From: an uncultured Caulobacter sp.
Lineage (GTDB): Bacteria > Pseudomonadota > Alphaproteobacteria > Caulobacterales > Caulobacteraceae
Assembly (NCBI RefSeq): GCF_947036865.1
Contig: NZ_CAMQSF010000032.1
Span: 1 to 42,379, forward strand
Direction of reading: 5' to 3'
DNA: 42,379 nt
Part shown: positions 7,711 through 17,944 of the stretch, piece by piece
Layout of the letters: each line of letters starts with the position of its first letter
Numbering within the stretch: position 1 is the first letter of the stretch
Made by a program: the position numbers and the translations under genes
Notes under the pieces: generated by a model
Seen by the model: the letters and a program-made list of their open reading frames with translations, nothing else
What the model was told of the DNA's origin: nothing
Databases searched by the model: none

Positions 7711-8427
7711 ATGACTGGGCCGTTAGCCATCTTGAAGAACCGCCTGCTTACCGCCCTGCCCTCCGAAGACAGAGCTTTGCTCGGACCGCACCTCTCCATG
7801 GTCGACCTGGATAAGGGCCGCCTGCTCTATGACCCTGGCGACCCCATCGATCAGGTTTACTTCCCCGAAGACTGCGTGGTCTCGATGATGACCCTTATGG
7901 AGAACGGCGCGGCCATCGAGTCGGCCACCATCGGCCGCGAGGGCGCCGTGGGTCTGATGGCCGCCGTGGCGCCGCGACAGTCGCTGAGCCGCGTCCTCGT
8001 TCAGGCGTCGGGCGCGGCGACGCGTGTCGCCGCCGGGGCGCTGCACGACGTCTGGTCGCGCAGCCCAGCGCTGCGCGATCTGACGGACCGCCATAACGAG
8101 GCGCTCTTCGGCCACACGATCCAATCGGTGGCCTGCAACGCCCTGCACGCGGTCGAGGCGCGGTTCTGCCGCTGGCTGCTGTCGTGCCATGACCGCATCG
8201 ACAGCAACACGGTCAATCTGACCCAGGAATTCCTGGCCGACATGCTGGGCGTTCAGAGGACCACCGTCACCGCCGTCGCCGGCGCGCTGCAGGCCAAGGG
8301 CCTGATCCGCTATCGCCGCGGGGTCGTGGACATCCTCGACCGCGCCGGCCTCGAGGCGGCGGCCTGCGAGTGCTACGGCACGGTGCGACGGGGCTACGAG
8401 CGGCTGTTGCCCGCTTCGTTCGGCTAA
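7711..8427 (+). CDS. Crp/Fnr-family transcriptional regulator
   Basis: The 238-residue product has an N-terminal cyclic-nucleotide-binding-type beta-roll (about 20-130; YDPGDPIDQVYFPEDCVVSM) and a C-terminal winged helix (about 150-220) with LTQEFLADMLGVQRTTVTAV as recognition region. There is no FNR-type N-terminal cysteine cluster, and the Arg/Glu pattern of true cAMP sites is not obvious, so the ligand is unknown. This subgroup, with a GREGAVGL segment, is common in alphaproteobacteria. The ATG has no good Shine-Dalgarno sequence. It converges on pyk with only 6 bp between the stops. No binding site was recognised nearby. Confidence 0.88.
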   Translation: MTGPLAILKNRLLTALPSEDRALLGPHLSMVDLDKGRLLYDPGDPIDQVYFPEDCVVSMMTLMENGAAIESATIGREGAVGLMAAVAPRQSLSRVLVQASGAATRVAAGALHDVWSRSPALRDLTDRHNEALFGHTIQSVACNALHAVEARFCRWLLSCHDRIDSNTVNLTQEFLADMLGVQRTTVTAVAGALQAKGLIRYRRGVVDILDRAGLEAAACECYGTVRRGYERLLPASFG

Positions 8428-8433
8428 CGGGTT

Positions 8434-9864
8434 CTAGCGGCGTCGGGCAGGCGCGGGCGCGTGGGCCAGGCGCAGCAGATTGGCCGCGCCCGGCGCGCCG
8501 AACGGCGTCCCCGCAACCACCAGCAGGCGCTCGCCCGGCGCCACCAGGCCCAGTTCCAGCGCCTTGCTCGAAGCGTCGGTGGTCACGACCTCCAGGCTGT
8601 CGGGCTGGGCGCTGACGCGGGGCTCGATCCCCCAGCACAGGGCCATGCGGCGCACGGCGTTGAGGTCCGGCGACAGGGCCAGGACCGGCTGCAACGGACG
8701 CTCGCGCGACAGCCGCCGGGCCGTGGCTCCGGTCGTGGTGAAGGCCACTAGGCACTTGGTCGAGCCGGACTTGGCCGCGCCGGCGGCGGCGACCACCAGC
8801 ACGTCGGCGTCGACATCGTCGTGGCTCTGCTCGGCCTGCATCAGCTCGGGCCAGCGCGGATCGCGTTCGACCCGCTCGATGATCCGGTTCATCATCGACA
8901 CCGCCTCGACCGGATACTCCCCGGCCGCCGACTCCGCCGACAGCATCACCGCGTCCGCGCCCTCATAGACGGCGTTGGCCACGTCCGAGGCTTCGGCTCG
9001 GGTCGGCGTCGGCGAGCTGATCATCGACTCCAGCATCTGGGTGGCGACGATCACCGGGATGCCGCGCTCGCGCGCCGCCCGCAGGATCTCCTTCTGCGCC
9101 ACCGGCACTTCTTCCGGGGCCATCTCGACCCCGAGGTCGCCGCGCGCCACCATCACGCCGTCGCAGAGGTCGAGGATCGGGCCCAGCACCTTCAAGGCCT
9201 GGGGCTTTTCGATCTTGGCCAGCACCGCGGCGCGGCCCTCGACGATGCGACGCAGCTCGGCCATGTCCTCGGGGGCCTGGACGAACGAAAGGGCGATCCA
9301 GTCGACGCCCAGACGCAAGGCGAAGGCCAGGTCCTCGCGGTCCTTGGCCGTCAGCGGGGACATCGGGATGACCACGTCCGGCACCGCCACGCCCTTGCGT
9401 TCGGAGAGCTTGCCGCCGTTGACCACGGTGGTCGCGGCATAGCCAGGGCCCGCTTCCGTCACCGTCATCCGCAGCTTGCCGTCGTCGAGCAACAGGGTCG
9501 CGCCCGACCGCATGGCGGTCAGGATCTCGGGATGCGGCAGGCAAACCCGGGTATCGTCGCCGGGCGTCGGATCGTCGTCGAAGCGGAAGGCCTGGCCCGG
9601 CTTCAGCATGACCGGCCCGTCCTTGAACTTGCCGACCCGCAGCTTCGGCCCCTGCAGATCGGCCAGGACGCCCAGCGGACGCCCGACGATCGTCTCCGCC
9701 TGCCGGATCGCGCCATAGACGCCGGCATGCGTCTCGTGCGCGCCGTGGCTGAAGTTCAGCCGGAAGACGTCTGCCCCGGCCTTGGCCAGGCTGACGATCA
9801 TCTCCAGCGAGCTCGACGCCGGACCCAGGGTGGCGACGATGCGCGAGCGACGGGCGCGGATCAT
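8434..9864 (-). CDS. pyk: Pyruvate kinase
   Basis: The 476-residue product has all the family landmarks: TLGPASSS and RLNFSHG near the N-terminus, LADLQGPKLRVG, the active-site strand VMVARGDLGVEM, the TQMLESM segment and the DAVMLSAESAAGEYPVEAV helix. It converts phosphoenolpyruvate and ADP to pyruvate and ATP. The start ATG 9864 has a strong AAGGAG site. It begins 19 bp after the beta-glucosidase stop on the same strand, so the two are probably one operon under the LacI-type operator at 12583-12600. That links the last glycolytic step to beta-glucoside supply. Confidence 0.95.
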   Translation of the reverse strand: MIRARRSRIVATLGPASSSLEMIVSLAKAGADVFRLNFSHGAHETHAGVYGAIRQAETIVGRPLGVLADLQGPKLRVGKFKDGPVMLKPGQAFRFDDDPTPGDDTRVCLPHPEILTAMRSGATLLLDDGKLRMTVTEAGPGYAATTVVNGGKLSERKGVAVPDVVIPMSPLTAKDREDLAFALRLGVDWIALSFVQAPEDMAELRRIVEGRAAVLAKIEKPQALKVLGPILDLCDGVMVARGDLGVEMAPEEVPVAQKEILRAARERGIPVIVATQMLESMISSPTPTRAEASDVANAVYEGADAVMLSAESAAGEYPVEAVSMMNRIIERVERDPRWPELMQAEQSHDDVDADVLVVAAAGAAKSGSTKCLVAFTTTGATARRLSRERPLQPVLALSPDLNAVRRMALCWGIEPRVSAQPDSLEVVTTDASSKALELGLVAPGERLLVVAGTPFGAPGAANLLRLAHAPAPARRR

Positions 9865-9883
9865 GCCGTCGCTCCTTCTAGAA

Positions 9884-12349
9884 TCAGCTGGGCGGGCAGA
9901 AAGCGTCGCCCTCGTTGGAGGCCAGTCTGATTTCGGTGAATGACAGAGTCATGCGTCCGGAGGTCGACAGCGTGAACGGGGACGAAACATGCGTCATGTC
10001 CGCGCCCTTGGCCTTGAAGCAGGAAAGTTTGATCTTGGCCGTACGCCATTCGCCCGATTTCGCACCTGACAACGTTGACGTTACGTCTACCGCCGCCCCG
10101 CAGGATTCGCCACAGGCGAGGCTCAAGGAAACCGGTTTCCCCGGCGGCGCGTCCACCCTGTAACGGAACATCACCGCCATGTCGCCGGTCGTCTGGCGCG
10201 ACAGATCGACCGGCTGGCCCTGAACCGTGAGGGCTCCGACGCCCTCCCCGTTCCACGCGGCCTCGCGGGCGTTCTCCTGGGCCCCGGCGTCCACCGTCTT
10301 CAGCGAAACAGCGCCCGTGGCGGTCAGGGCCCACGGCGCGGGCGCGCGGCCGGCCACGAAATAGCGGTCGACATTGACGGCCGCCGAGGCGACGCCCGGA
10401 TCCTCCGACAGCTTCCCCACCTTGCCTGGCTTGGCGTAGCTGAGGCCGTAGCCATAGGCGAACTGCGGGTCATAGCCCTTGTCGCCGACATTGATCGGCT
10501 CCTGGTCGGCGCGCTTGGGCCAGGAATAGGAGAGCTTGCCCTTGAAGTCGAAGCGCGGCTTGCCGGCTTTGTCGCCGATCAGCACGTCCGCCACGCCGCC
10601 GCCCTCCGAGCCGGGCAGCCAGGCCGCGACGAAGGCGTCCGAGGCGTTGATCTCGGGATTGGTCCACAGCGGCCGGCCGCTCAGGAACACCGACACCACC
10701 GGTACGCCGGCGGCTTTCAGCTTCTTCAGCAAGGCCAGGTCGGTCTTGTCGCCCGGCTGGTACTCGACATTGGTCAGGTCGCCCTGGAACTCGGCATAGG
10801 GGTTCTCGCCGAAAACCACGATGGCGACGTCTGGCTTCTGCTTGAAGTCGCCCGCCACCGACAGCTCGGCGCTGCCGCCGCCCGCCTTCACCGCCTCGGC
10901 GATCCCAGCATAGATCGACTGGCCGTGCGGGAAGTCGCTGTTCTTGTTGCCGGTGCCCTGCCAGGTCAGGGTCCAGCCGCCGGCGGCCTTGCCGATGTCG
11001 TCGGCCCCGTCGCCGGCCACCAGCACGTGGGCCGAGCTCTTCAGCGGCAAAACGCCCTCGTTCTTCAACAGGACCAGCGACTTGCGGACGGCCTCGCGCG
11101 CGACCGCGCGGTGGGCCGGCGCGCCCAGCAGCTCGAACTTGCCTTCGAGCGGCCGCTTGTTGTCGAACAGCCCCGCCTTGACCTTGACCCGCAGCACGCG
11201 TCGGACGGCGTCATCCAGCCGCGCCATCGGGATCGTGCCGTCCTTGACCTGGGCCAGGGTGTTCTCGAACAGGCCCTTCCAGCTGTCGGGGGCCATGATC
11301 ATGTCCATGCCGGCGTCGTAGGCCTTCGGGCAGTTGGTCGTGGTGCAGCCCTCGACCTGGCCGTGGGCGTTCCAGTCGCCGACCACGAAGCCCTGGAAGC
11401 CCATCCGGCCCTTCAGCACGTCGGTCTGCAGGCTCTTGTTGCCGGTGTGTTTGACGCCGTTCCAGCTGGAGAACGAGACCATCACCGTCAGGATGCCGGC
11501 GTCGATGGCGGGCGGATAGCCCTGGGCGTGCAGCCGGATCAGGTCGGTTTCCGAGATCTTGGCGTCGCCCTGGTCCTTGCCGTTCTCGGTGCCGCCATCG
11601 GCCAGGAAGTGCTTGGCCGAGCCGACGACGTGTTCGTGCGCCAGCGGCTTGCCGGCGACCAGCGCGCCTTGCAGGCCCAGGGTCATCGGGCCTGCATAGC
11701 TCCGAACCACTTCCGGATCCTCGGCATAGCCCTCATAGGCGCGGCCCCAGCGTTCGTCGCGCGGGACGGCCACCGTCGGCCCGAAGGTCCAGTCGACGCC
11801 GGTGGCGGCGACCTCGCGCGCGGTCACCTCGCCGATGCGGCGGATCAGGTCCGGATCGCGCGCCGCGCCCAGGCCGATATTGTGCGGAAACAGCGTGGCG
11901 CCGACGATGTTGTTGTGCCCATGCACGGCGTCGATGCCGAAGATGATCGGGATCGGCGTGTGGCCGGGCCGCTTCTCGAGGGCCACGGCGCGATAGGCCT
12001 CGATCCACTCGACCCACTTGGGCGCCGGCGCGCGGTCGTCGCCGCCCGGCGCGGTGTTGCCGCCCGCCTCCACCGAACCCAGCGGATATTTGCGAAGATC
12101 CTCGGGCGTGATCGTCGAGCCGTCGGCCTGGATGGTCTGGCCGACCTTCTCCTCCAGGCTCATCTTGCTCATCAGGTCGGTGATGAAGGCCTCGGTCTTG
12201 GCGTCAGTGATCGCCGGAGGGCTCGCCGCCTTAGGCCACAGCGCCGGGTGCGCCGTGGCGGCGGGCGCCTCGGCCAAGCCTTGGCTGGTCAGCCCGCAGG
12301 CGAGGATCAGGGCCAGGGCGGAAGCGCGGGCGGAGCGACGGGGAAGCAT
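9884..12349 (-). CDS. bglX: Secreted GH3 beta-glucosidase (exo-1,4-beta-glucosidase type)
   Basis: The 821-residue product starts at ATG 12349 (GAGGA site), giving a clear signal peptide (MLPRRSARASALALILACG, cleaved near QGLAEA). The GH3 N-terminal barrel carries IPIIFGIDAVHGHNN and the nucleophile in VVGDWNAHG (D325). The alpha/beta domain follows, with SLVLLKNEGVLPL and KAGVPVVSVFLSGRPLW. An extra C-terminal beta-domain of the ExoP type fills the last ~160 residues. It should release glucose from beta-glucosides or cello-oligosaccharides in the periplasm. The glk-edd-pgl-zwf operon nearby would use the product. The frame stays open upstream to 12577, but that part is leader sequence. The symbol is by family and the exact substrate is unproven. 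Confidence 0.92.
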   Translation of the reverse strand: MLPRRSARASALALILACGLTSQGLAEAPAATAHPALWPKAASPPAITDAKTEAFITDLMSKMSLEEKVGQTIQADGSTITPEDLRKYPLGSVEAGGNTAPGGDDRAPAPKWVEWIEAYRAVALEKRPGHTPIPIIFGIDAVHGHNNIVGATLFPHNIGLGAARDPDLIRRIGEVTAREVAATGVDWTFGPTVAVPRDERWGRAYEGYAEDPEVVRSYAGPMTLGLQGALVAGKPLAHEHVVGSAKHFLADGGTENGKDQGDAKISETDLIRLHAQGYPPAIDAGILTVMVSFSSWNGVKHTGNKSLQTDVLKGRMGFQGFVVGDWNAHGQVEGCTTTNCPKAYDAGMDMIMAPDSWKGLFENTLAQVKDGTIPMARLDDAVRRVLRVKVKAGLFDNKRPLEGKFELLGAPAHRAVAREAVRKSLVLLKNEGVLPLKSSAHVLVAGDGADDIGKAAGGWTLTWQGTGNKNSDFPHGQSIYAGIAEAVKAGGGSAELSVAGDFKQKPDVAIVVFGENPYAEFQGDLTNVEYQPGDKTDLALLKKLKAAGVPVVSVFLSGRPLWTNPEINASDAFVAAWLPGSEGGGVADVLIGDKAGKPRFDFKGKLSYSWPKRADQEPINVGDKGYDPQFAYGYGLSYAKPGKVGKLSEDPGVASAAVNVDRYFVAGRAPAPWALTATGAVSLKTVDAGAQENAREAAWNGEGVGALTVQGQPVDLSRQTTGDMAVMFRYRVDAPPGKPVSLSLACGESCGAAVDVTSTLSGAKSGEWRTAKIKLSCFKAKGADMTHVSSPFTLSTSGRMTLSFTEIRLASNEGDAFCPPS

Positions 12350-12402
12350 GGGCGGTCCTCGGAGGGCCTCCGGCGGGCGGAGCGATAGCAGGTCTGGAAA
12401 AG

Positions 12403-12440
12403 CGCTCGGCGCGGCGCTTGCGAGGGGACCGCGCCGAGCG
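12403..12440 (-). terminator. Terminator-like hairpin in the bglX leader (possible attenuator)
   Basis: A perfect 12-bp GC-rich stem (CGCTCGGCGCGG with its complement, 14-nt loop) is followed on the minus strand by CTTTTCC. It lies between the short leader ORF (stop at 12454) and the bglX start (12349), the arrangement expected for attenuation. The T-tract is short, so termination may be partial. It could also be an mRNA-stability element. Confidence 0.5.
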
Positions 12441-12453
12441 AAAAGCAGCGGCT

Positions 12454-12519
12454 TTAGGTCCGCTTGGAGGGGAGTGATCGTGCACGCAGGGTGCGACGGG
12501 CGCTGAATGGCGGGATCAT
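12454..12519 (-). CDS. Putative 21-residue leader peptide upstream of bglX
   Basis: ATG 12519 is preceded by an excellent ribosome site, GGGAGGAAACGCC. The ORF encodes MIPPFSARRTLRARSLPSKR plus a final Thr and stops with TAA. Five of the 21 residues are Arg. It sits about 45 nt into the transcript predicted from the upstream promoter and ends 14 nt before the 12-bp hairpin. The peptide has no recognised family. Its translation could affect folding of the downstream hairpin. The evidence is position and ribosome site only. Confidence 0.45.
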   Translation of the reverse strand: MIPPFSARRTLRARSLPSKRT

Positions 12520-12570
12520 GGCGTTTCCTCCCGACGCCGCCTTCCGTGGGCGACCGTCTTGATCGCCCCG

Positions 12571-12600
12571 ATCTCACTTGGGTTGGACAGCGCTGTCAAG
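12571..12600 (-). promoter_or_regulatory. bglX-pyk promoter with overlapping LacI-type operator
   Basis: On the minus strand, TTGACA (12599-12594) is followed 17 bp later by TGAGAT (12576-12571), a plausible -35/-10 pair. The -35 is embedded in the palindrome GACAGCGCTGTC (12586-12597, perfect 12 bp, extending imperfectly to 12583-12600). A repressor bound there would block RNA polymerase. The half-site TGACA matches the operators before lacI and zwf. Confidence 0.6.
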
Positions 12601-12645
12601 TAGTCAAATGAAGAGGTGAGCGGCCCTCTTGGCGGCGGTACGGCC

Positions 12646-13665
12646 TCACCGGGGCGCGGGACCGGTCGATTCCCGCACCACCAGTTCGAAATCCAGCACC
12701 TGGGAGGGCGGCGGCGCGCCGTCCTCGCGCTCGACCCCGCGCATCAGCATGTCGGCCGCCGCGCCGGCCATCGCGGCGATCGGCTGGCGCACGGTGGTCA
12801 GCTGCGGCCAGGTGATCTTGGCGCCGGGCGTGTCGTCGAAGCCGGCCACCGACAGCTGCGCCGGCACGTCCAGCCGCAGGCGATTGGCCACGGCCATCAC
12901 ACCCAGCGCCATGTCGTCGTTCGAGGCGAAGATCGCGGTGGGGCGATCGGCGCCGCCCAGCAGCCGCTCGGCCGCCTCGAAGCCCGAGCGGAACGAGAAC
13001 ATCCCCTGCTCCACCCGCCCCTCGCGGACGGCCAGACCGCTGTCGCGCATGGCGTCCCGGAACCCCTCGTGACGCAGCCGCGAGGCGCCGTGGTCGGGGT
13101 GGCCGATGATGAAGCCGATGTCCCGGTGGCCCAGGCCGATCAGATGCCGGGTCATCTCGTAGGCGGCCAGGCGGTCGTCCATGCTGACCCAGGGGGCGCG
13201 ATCGATGTCGCCGCCGGGCGCGACCCGGACATAGGCCACGCCGGCCTGCTCCAGCGCGGACAGCACCACCGGATGGTCGCTGAGCGGCGGCGTCAGGATT
13301 ACGCCGTCCATGCGCAGGGTGGCCAGCATCGGCTCGACCTGCTCGTGGATGTCGGCCGTCGAGTCGATCGGCTCGACGATCAGGTGATAGCCCTCCTGCC
13401 GACACCGCGCGATGGCGCCCAGCTGCACGTCTGTGACGTAGCCGGGGCTGGGATTGTCGAAGAAGACGCCGATCAGATAGGCCTTCGAACCCGCCAGACT
13501 CCGGGCCGAGATGTTGGGTCGGTAGTTCAGCGCGGCCACGGCCGCCTGCACCCGGTCGCGGGTATCGGCCTTGACGTTGGGCTCGCGATTGAGGACCCGC
13601 GAAACGGTCTTGATCGACACCCCGCTCTCGCGGGCCACATCGTGGATCGTGACTTTGACGCTCAA
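12646..13665 (-). CDS. LacI-family transcriptional repressor of the sugar locus
   Basis: The 339-residue product has a LacI-type helix-turn-helix (VTIHDVARESGVSIKTVSRVLN) at the very N-terminus, the hinge YRPNISARSLAG and a periplasmic-binding-like effector domain (KAYLIGVFFDNPS, GHRDIGFIIGHPDHGAS, AIFASNDDMALGVMAVAN, VAGFDDTPGAKITWPQLTTV). I prefer the TTG start at 13665 because it puts the helix-turn-helix where the family has it. The in-frame ATG at 13716 would lie inside the operator at 13713-13732. Related palindromes precede this gene, bglX and zwf, so it probably represses itself and both operons. The inducer is unknown; a glucoside, glucose or an Entner-Doudoroff intermediate is likely. 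Confidence 0.85.
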   Translation of the reverse strand: MSVKVTIHDVARESGVSIKTVSRVLNREPNVKADTRDRVQAAVAALNYRPNISARSLAGSKAYLIGVFFDNPSPGYVTDVQLGAIARCRQEGYHLIVEPIDSTADIHEQVEPMLATLRMDGVILTPPLSDHPVVLSALEQAGVAYVRVAPGGDIDRAPWVSMDDRLAAYEMTRHLIGLGHRDIGFIIGHPDHGASRLRHEGFRDAMRDSGLAVREGRVEQGMFSFRSGFEAAERLLGGADRPTAIFASNDDMALGVMAVANRLRLDVPAQLSVAGFDDTPGAKITWPQLTTVRQPIAAMAGAAADMLMRGVEREDGAPPPSQVLDFELVVRESTGPAPR

Positions 13666-13712
13666 TTCCGTTCCCCGCCCCGCCGAGTCCGTCCGGCGCG
13701 GCGGATACTTAG

Positions 13713-13732
13713 CCATGACAGGGTTGTCATGG
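13713..13732. promoter_or_regulatory. LacI-type operator upstream of the repressor gene
   Basis: CCATGACAGGGTTGTCATGG has 8-bp arms (CCATGACA / TGTCATGG) around a 4-bp GGGT centre. It lies 48 bp before the preferred start and fits autoregulation. The same ATGACA/TGTCAT halves occur at 19422-19437. Confidence 0.7.
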
Positions 13733-13797
13733 CGAGCCCCTTGCGGTGTTGCGCCAGAACGGACCAGGCAACGTCACCAATGGGTGGTGAGCAGACT

Positions 13798-14172
13798 TCA
13801 TCGGCGCTCGGCAAATGCCGGTAGGTGCGCACACGAAGGCCCGTGAGTGAAGTCATGCATCGTGTCGGTCAGCCAAGCGCTATGCCAGCGATTGGGTACC
13901 AGATGATGACGAGACGGCGAACCTAGGCCGGCCTCTTCCATATCGGCCAAGCGCGCCATATCCGTCGCAGCCTTGGACGACTGCACGACGACAAGCGTCT
14001 CGAAGCGGTCGTGAAGCGCACCCGCGTCAAACCATTCAAGTCGCCGATAGCAAACACCCGTAGCGTTTTCCGGCGCGGCTGACCGAAGGGCTTCACCTTT
14101 GCACGCCGATAGAGCGGGTACGGCGAGCCCGATCAGGAGCGTCGCGGCTCGATGCGCTCGGTTCTTTTTCAT
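13798..14172 (-). CDS. Small putative lipoprotein, unknown function
   Basis: The 124-residue product starts MKKNRAHRAATLLIGLAVPA followed by LSACKGEA, a lipoprotein signal peptide with the lipobox LSAC (Cys24). The rest has two more cysteines and no recognised domain. Codon use is less GC-biased than in neighbouring genes, which suggests a recently acquired or weakly selected gene. It stands alone between the repressor gene and a palindromic repeat. The signal peptide is the main reason to call it a gene. Confidence 0.5.
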   Translation of the reverse strand: MKKNRAHRAATLLIGLAVPALSACKGEALRSAAPENATGVCYRRLEWFDAGALHDRFETLVVVQSSKAATDMARLADMEEAGLGSPSRHHLVPNRWHSAWLTDTMHDFTHGPSCAHLPAFAERR

Positions 14173-14273
14173 GACCGCAGGCTAGCGCTTCGGCCCAGGT
14201 CCGCAACCGGTGGTGAGAAGCAGCCGCAGCGAAGTACCGCAACGGGTGGGTGGCGGAAGTTCGTGAAGGCTAG

Positions 14274-14397
14274 TTCCCTCCCCCTTGATGGGGGAGGGGC
14301 AGGGGTGGGGGTGATACGGCGGCGGAGGTCGCGCAGGGCCCCGCCTCAGCAGGTCACCCCCATCCCCGACCCTTCCCCCATCAAGGGGGAAGGGAGA
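14274..14397. repeat. Intergenic palindromic repeat of the CCCTCCCCC-TTGATG-GGGGGAGGG type
   Basis: Two ~43-bp arms (about 14274-14318 and 14354-14397) are imperfect reverse complements of each other. Each arm also contains its own smaller palindrome, TCCCCC-CTTGATG-type sequence followed by its complement. Such G/C-run palindromes are common between Caulobacter genes. It lies just downstream of glk and could act as a transcription end or mRNA stabiliser. Confidence 0.75.
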
Positions 14398-14421
14398 CGT
14401 GAGCCAGCCTTGCCCCCTCCC

Positions 14422-15417
14422 CTACCCCACCGCCGCCCGGCCCTCCGGCGTCAGAGCCACGGCCGCGCCGATCAGGGCGGTGTGCGGGTGCAGGATCACG
14501 TGGGTCGGGATCGCCACGGTGAAGCCCGACAGCCGGCCCTTGGCCTCGAAGCGCGCGCGGAACGGGCTCTTTTCCAGGATGTCGATGATCCGCGGCGCGA
14601 TGCCGCCGGCGATGAACACGCCGCCGCGCGCGCCCAGGGTCAGGGCGATGTCGCCGGCCGTCGAGCCCAGGATCGCGCAGAAGCGGTTCACCGTGGCCAG
14701 GCTGTCGGCGCAGCCCTCGACCGCGCGTTCGGTGATCTGCTTGGCGGAGAGCGCCTCGACCTTCCGCCCCTCGGCGGCGGCCAGCATCACGTGCAGGTCT
14801 TCCAGGCCCGGGCCCGACAGGATCCGCTCGACCGAGACGCGGCCGCCGTCCAGATGTCGGGTCAGGGCGCGCAGCACCTCGATCTCGACCTCGTCGACCG
14901 GCGCGAAGGCGACGTGGCCGCCCTCGGTGGCCAACGGGATCTCCTGGCCGTGACGGCGCACCAGGCCCGCGACGCCAAAACCCGTACCCGGGCCGAGGAT
15001 CGCCAGATCCCCCTCTCCCGAGGTCGGCAGAGAACCGATCTGGCGCAGGTCCTTCGGCCCGAGGCGCGGCGCGGCCAGGGCCTGGGCGGTGAAGTCGTTG
15101 ATCAGCTTGGCGGCGCGAAAGCCGCCGGCCCGGCGCAAGGAGTCCTCGGAGATCCGCCAGTCCAGATTGGTCATGTGCACCGAGCCGTGCTCGATCGGAC
15201 CGGCCACGGCGACCACGGCCTGGTCGGGATGGCGCACGCCGACCTGCCGCAGATAGTCCTCGATCGCGTCCTCGGCGCGGCGATAGTTCTCGCCCTTGAA
15301 GGCGGTCGGCTCGATCAGGCGCGGATCCGGGCCGTCGAACTCGACCAGGGCGAAGCGGGCGTTGGTGCCGCCGATGTCGCCGACGAGGCCCAGCCCGCCG
15401 CTATGATTGCCGTCCAT
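14422..15417 (-). CDS. glk: Glucokinase (ROK-independent Glk family)
   Basis: The 331-residue product has the ATP-binding loop [13 protein letters not shown] (12-24), a substrate segment [11 protein letters not shown], the phosphate loop [23 protein letters not shown] and a C-terminal [13 protein letters not shown]. This is the classical Glk family rather than ROK. It phosphorylates glucose with ATP to glucose 6-phosphate, the entry to the zwf-pgl-edd route. ATG 15417 lies 14 bp after the edd stop, as the last gene of the zwf-pgl-edd-glk operon. Confidence 0.95.
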   Translation of the reverse strand: MDGNHSGGLGLVGDIGGTNARFALVEFDGPDPRLIEPTAFKGENYRRAEDAIEDYLRQVGVRHPDQAVVAVAGPIEHGSVHMTNLDWRISEDSLRRAGGFRAAKLINDFTAQALAAPRLGPKDLRQIGSLPTSGEGDLAILGPGTGFGVAGLVRRHGQEIPLATEGGHVAFAPVDEVEIEVLRALTRHLDGGRVSVERILSGPGLEDLHVMLAAAEGRKVEALSAKQITERAVEGCADSLATVNRFCAILGSTAGDIALTLGARGGVFIAGGIAPRIIDILEKSPFRARFEAKGRLSGFTVAIPTHVILHPHTALIGAAVALTPEGRAAVG

Positions 15418-15431
15418 GGTCCAGCGCTTCC

Positions 15432-17240
<1,809 letters not shown>

Positions 17241-17246
17241 GGCGAT

Positions 17247-17939
17247 CTACTCCGCCCAGAGGATGCGGACCTTGGCGCGGTCCTGGTTCAGGATGGCGGC
17301 GATCGGCAGGGCCGGGTCGACCTCGCCGTCCAGCAGGGCGCGCTTGGCCTGGCCGGTGATCAGCAGCACGATCAGCGCCGTGTTGGTCAACGCGTTGAAG
17401 GTCAAGCTGATCCGGGCCATGTCGGGCGCCGGGTCGCCAGGCGGCACGGCCAGCACCAGCCGCTCGGACGCGGGGTCCAGACCCTGGGCCAGGGCGGGAC
17501 TTCCCGGGAACAGCGAGGCGAAATGGCCGTCGGCGCCGACGCCCAGCAGCACCACGCCGAACGGCGCGGCGGCGGCGATGCCGGCCTGAGCCTTCAGGGC
17601 CGCCTCCTCGTGGCCGAGGCCCTCGAAATAGAGCGGCGAGAAGCCCGCCCTGGCCGCCTCGCCGGTCAGCAGGTGACGGCGCACCAAGCCCTCGTTGCTG
17701 CCGGGATCGGTCGGCGGAACCCAGCGCTCGTCGGTCAGGGTGACCATGACCTTGTCCCAGGGCGCGGTCGCTTGGGCCAGGCGGTCATAGACCGGCGCGG
17801 GGGTCGTGCCGCCGGTCGCCGCGAAGCCGGTGACGCCGTGGGCGGCCACCGCCGTCGTCAGCGCCTGGACGATGGTCGCGGCGGCGGCGTCGTACAGCGC
17901 CTCGCGGGTCGGGAAGGCTTCGATCTGGGGCTTGGACAT
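17247..17939 (-). CDS. pgl: 6-phosphogluconolactonase
   Basis: The 230-residue DevB-type lactonase has VTGFAATGGTTPAPVYDRL, the substrate motif VTLTDERWVPPTDPGSNEG and LLGVGADGHFASLFPGS. It hydrolyses 6-phosphogluconolactone to 6-phosphogluconate. ATG 17939 lies 5 bp after the zwf stop and the gene ends 6 bp before edd, so the operon is tightly coupled. Confidence 0.96.
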   Translation of the reverse strand: MSKPQIEAFPTREALYDAAAATIVQALTTAVAAHGVTGFAATGGTTPAPVYDRLAQATAPWDKVMVTLTDERWVPPTDPGSNEGLVRRHLLTGEAARAGFSPLYFEGLGHEEAALKAQAGIAAAAPFGVVLLGVGADGHFASLFPGSPALAQGLDPASERLVLAVPPGDPAPDMARISLTFNALTNTALIVLLITGQAKRALLDGEVDPALPIAAILNQDRAKVRILWAE

Positions 17940-17944
17940 CACGC

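Noticed and set aside
12350..12577. Upstream extension of the beta-glucosidase frame
   Set aside because: It would put 76 basic residues before a clear signal peptide and run through the leader ORF and hairpin. ATG 12349 has its own ribosome site.
13666..13716. ATG 13716 as the start of the LacI-type repressor
   Set aside because: It lies inside the palindromic operator and would add 17 residues ahead of a helix-turn-helix that is normally N-terminal. Kept as an alternative only.
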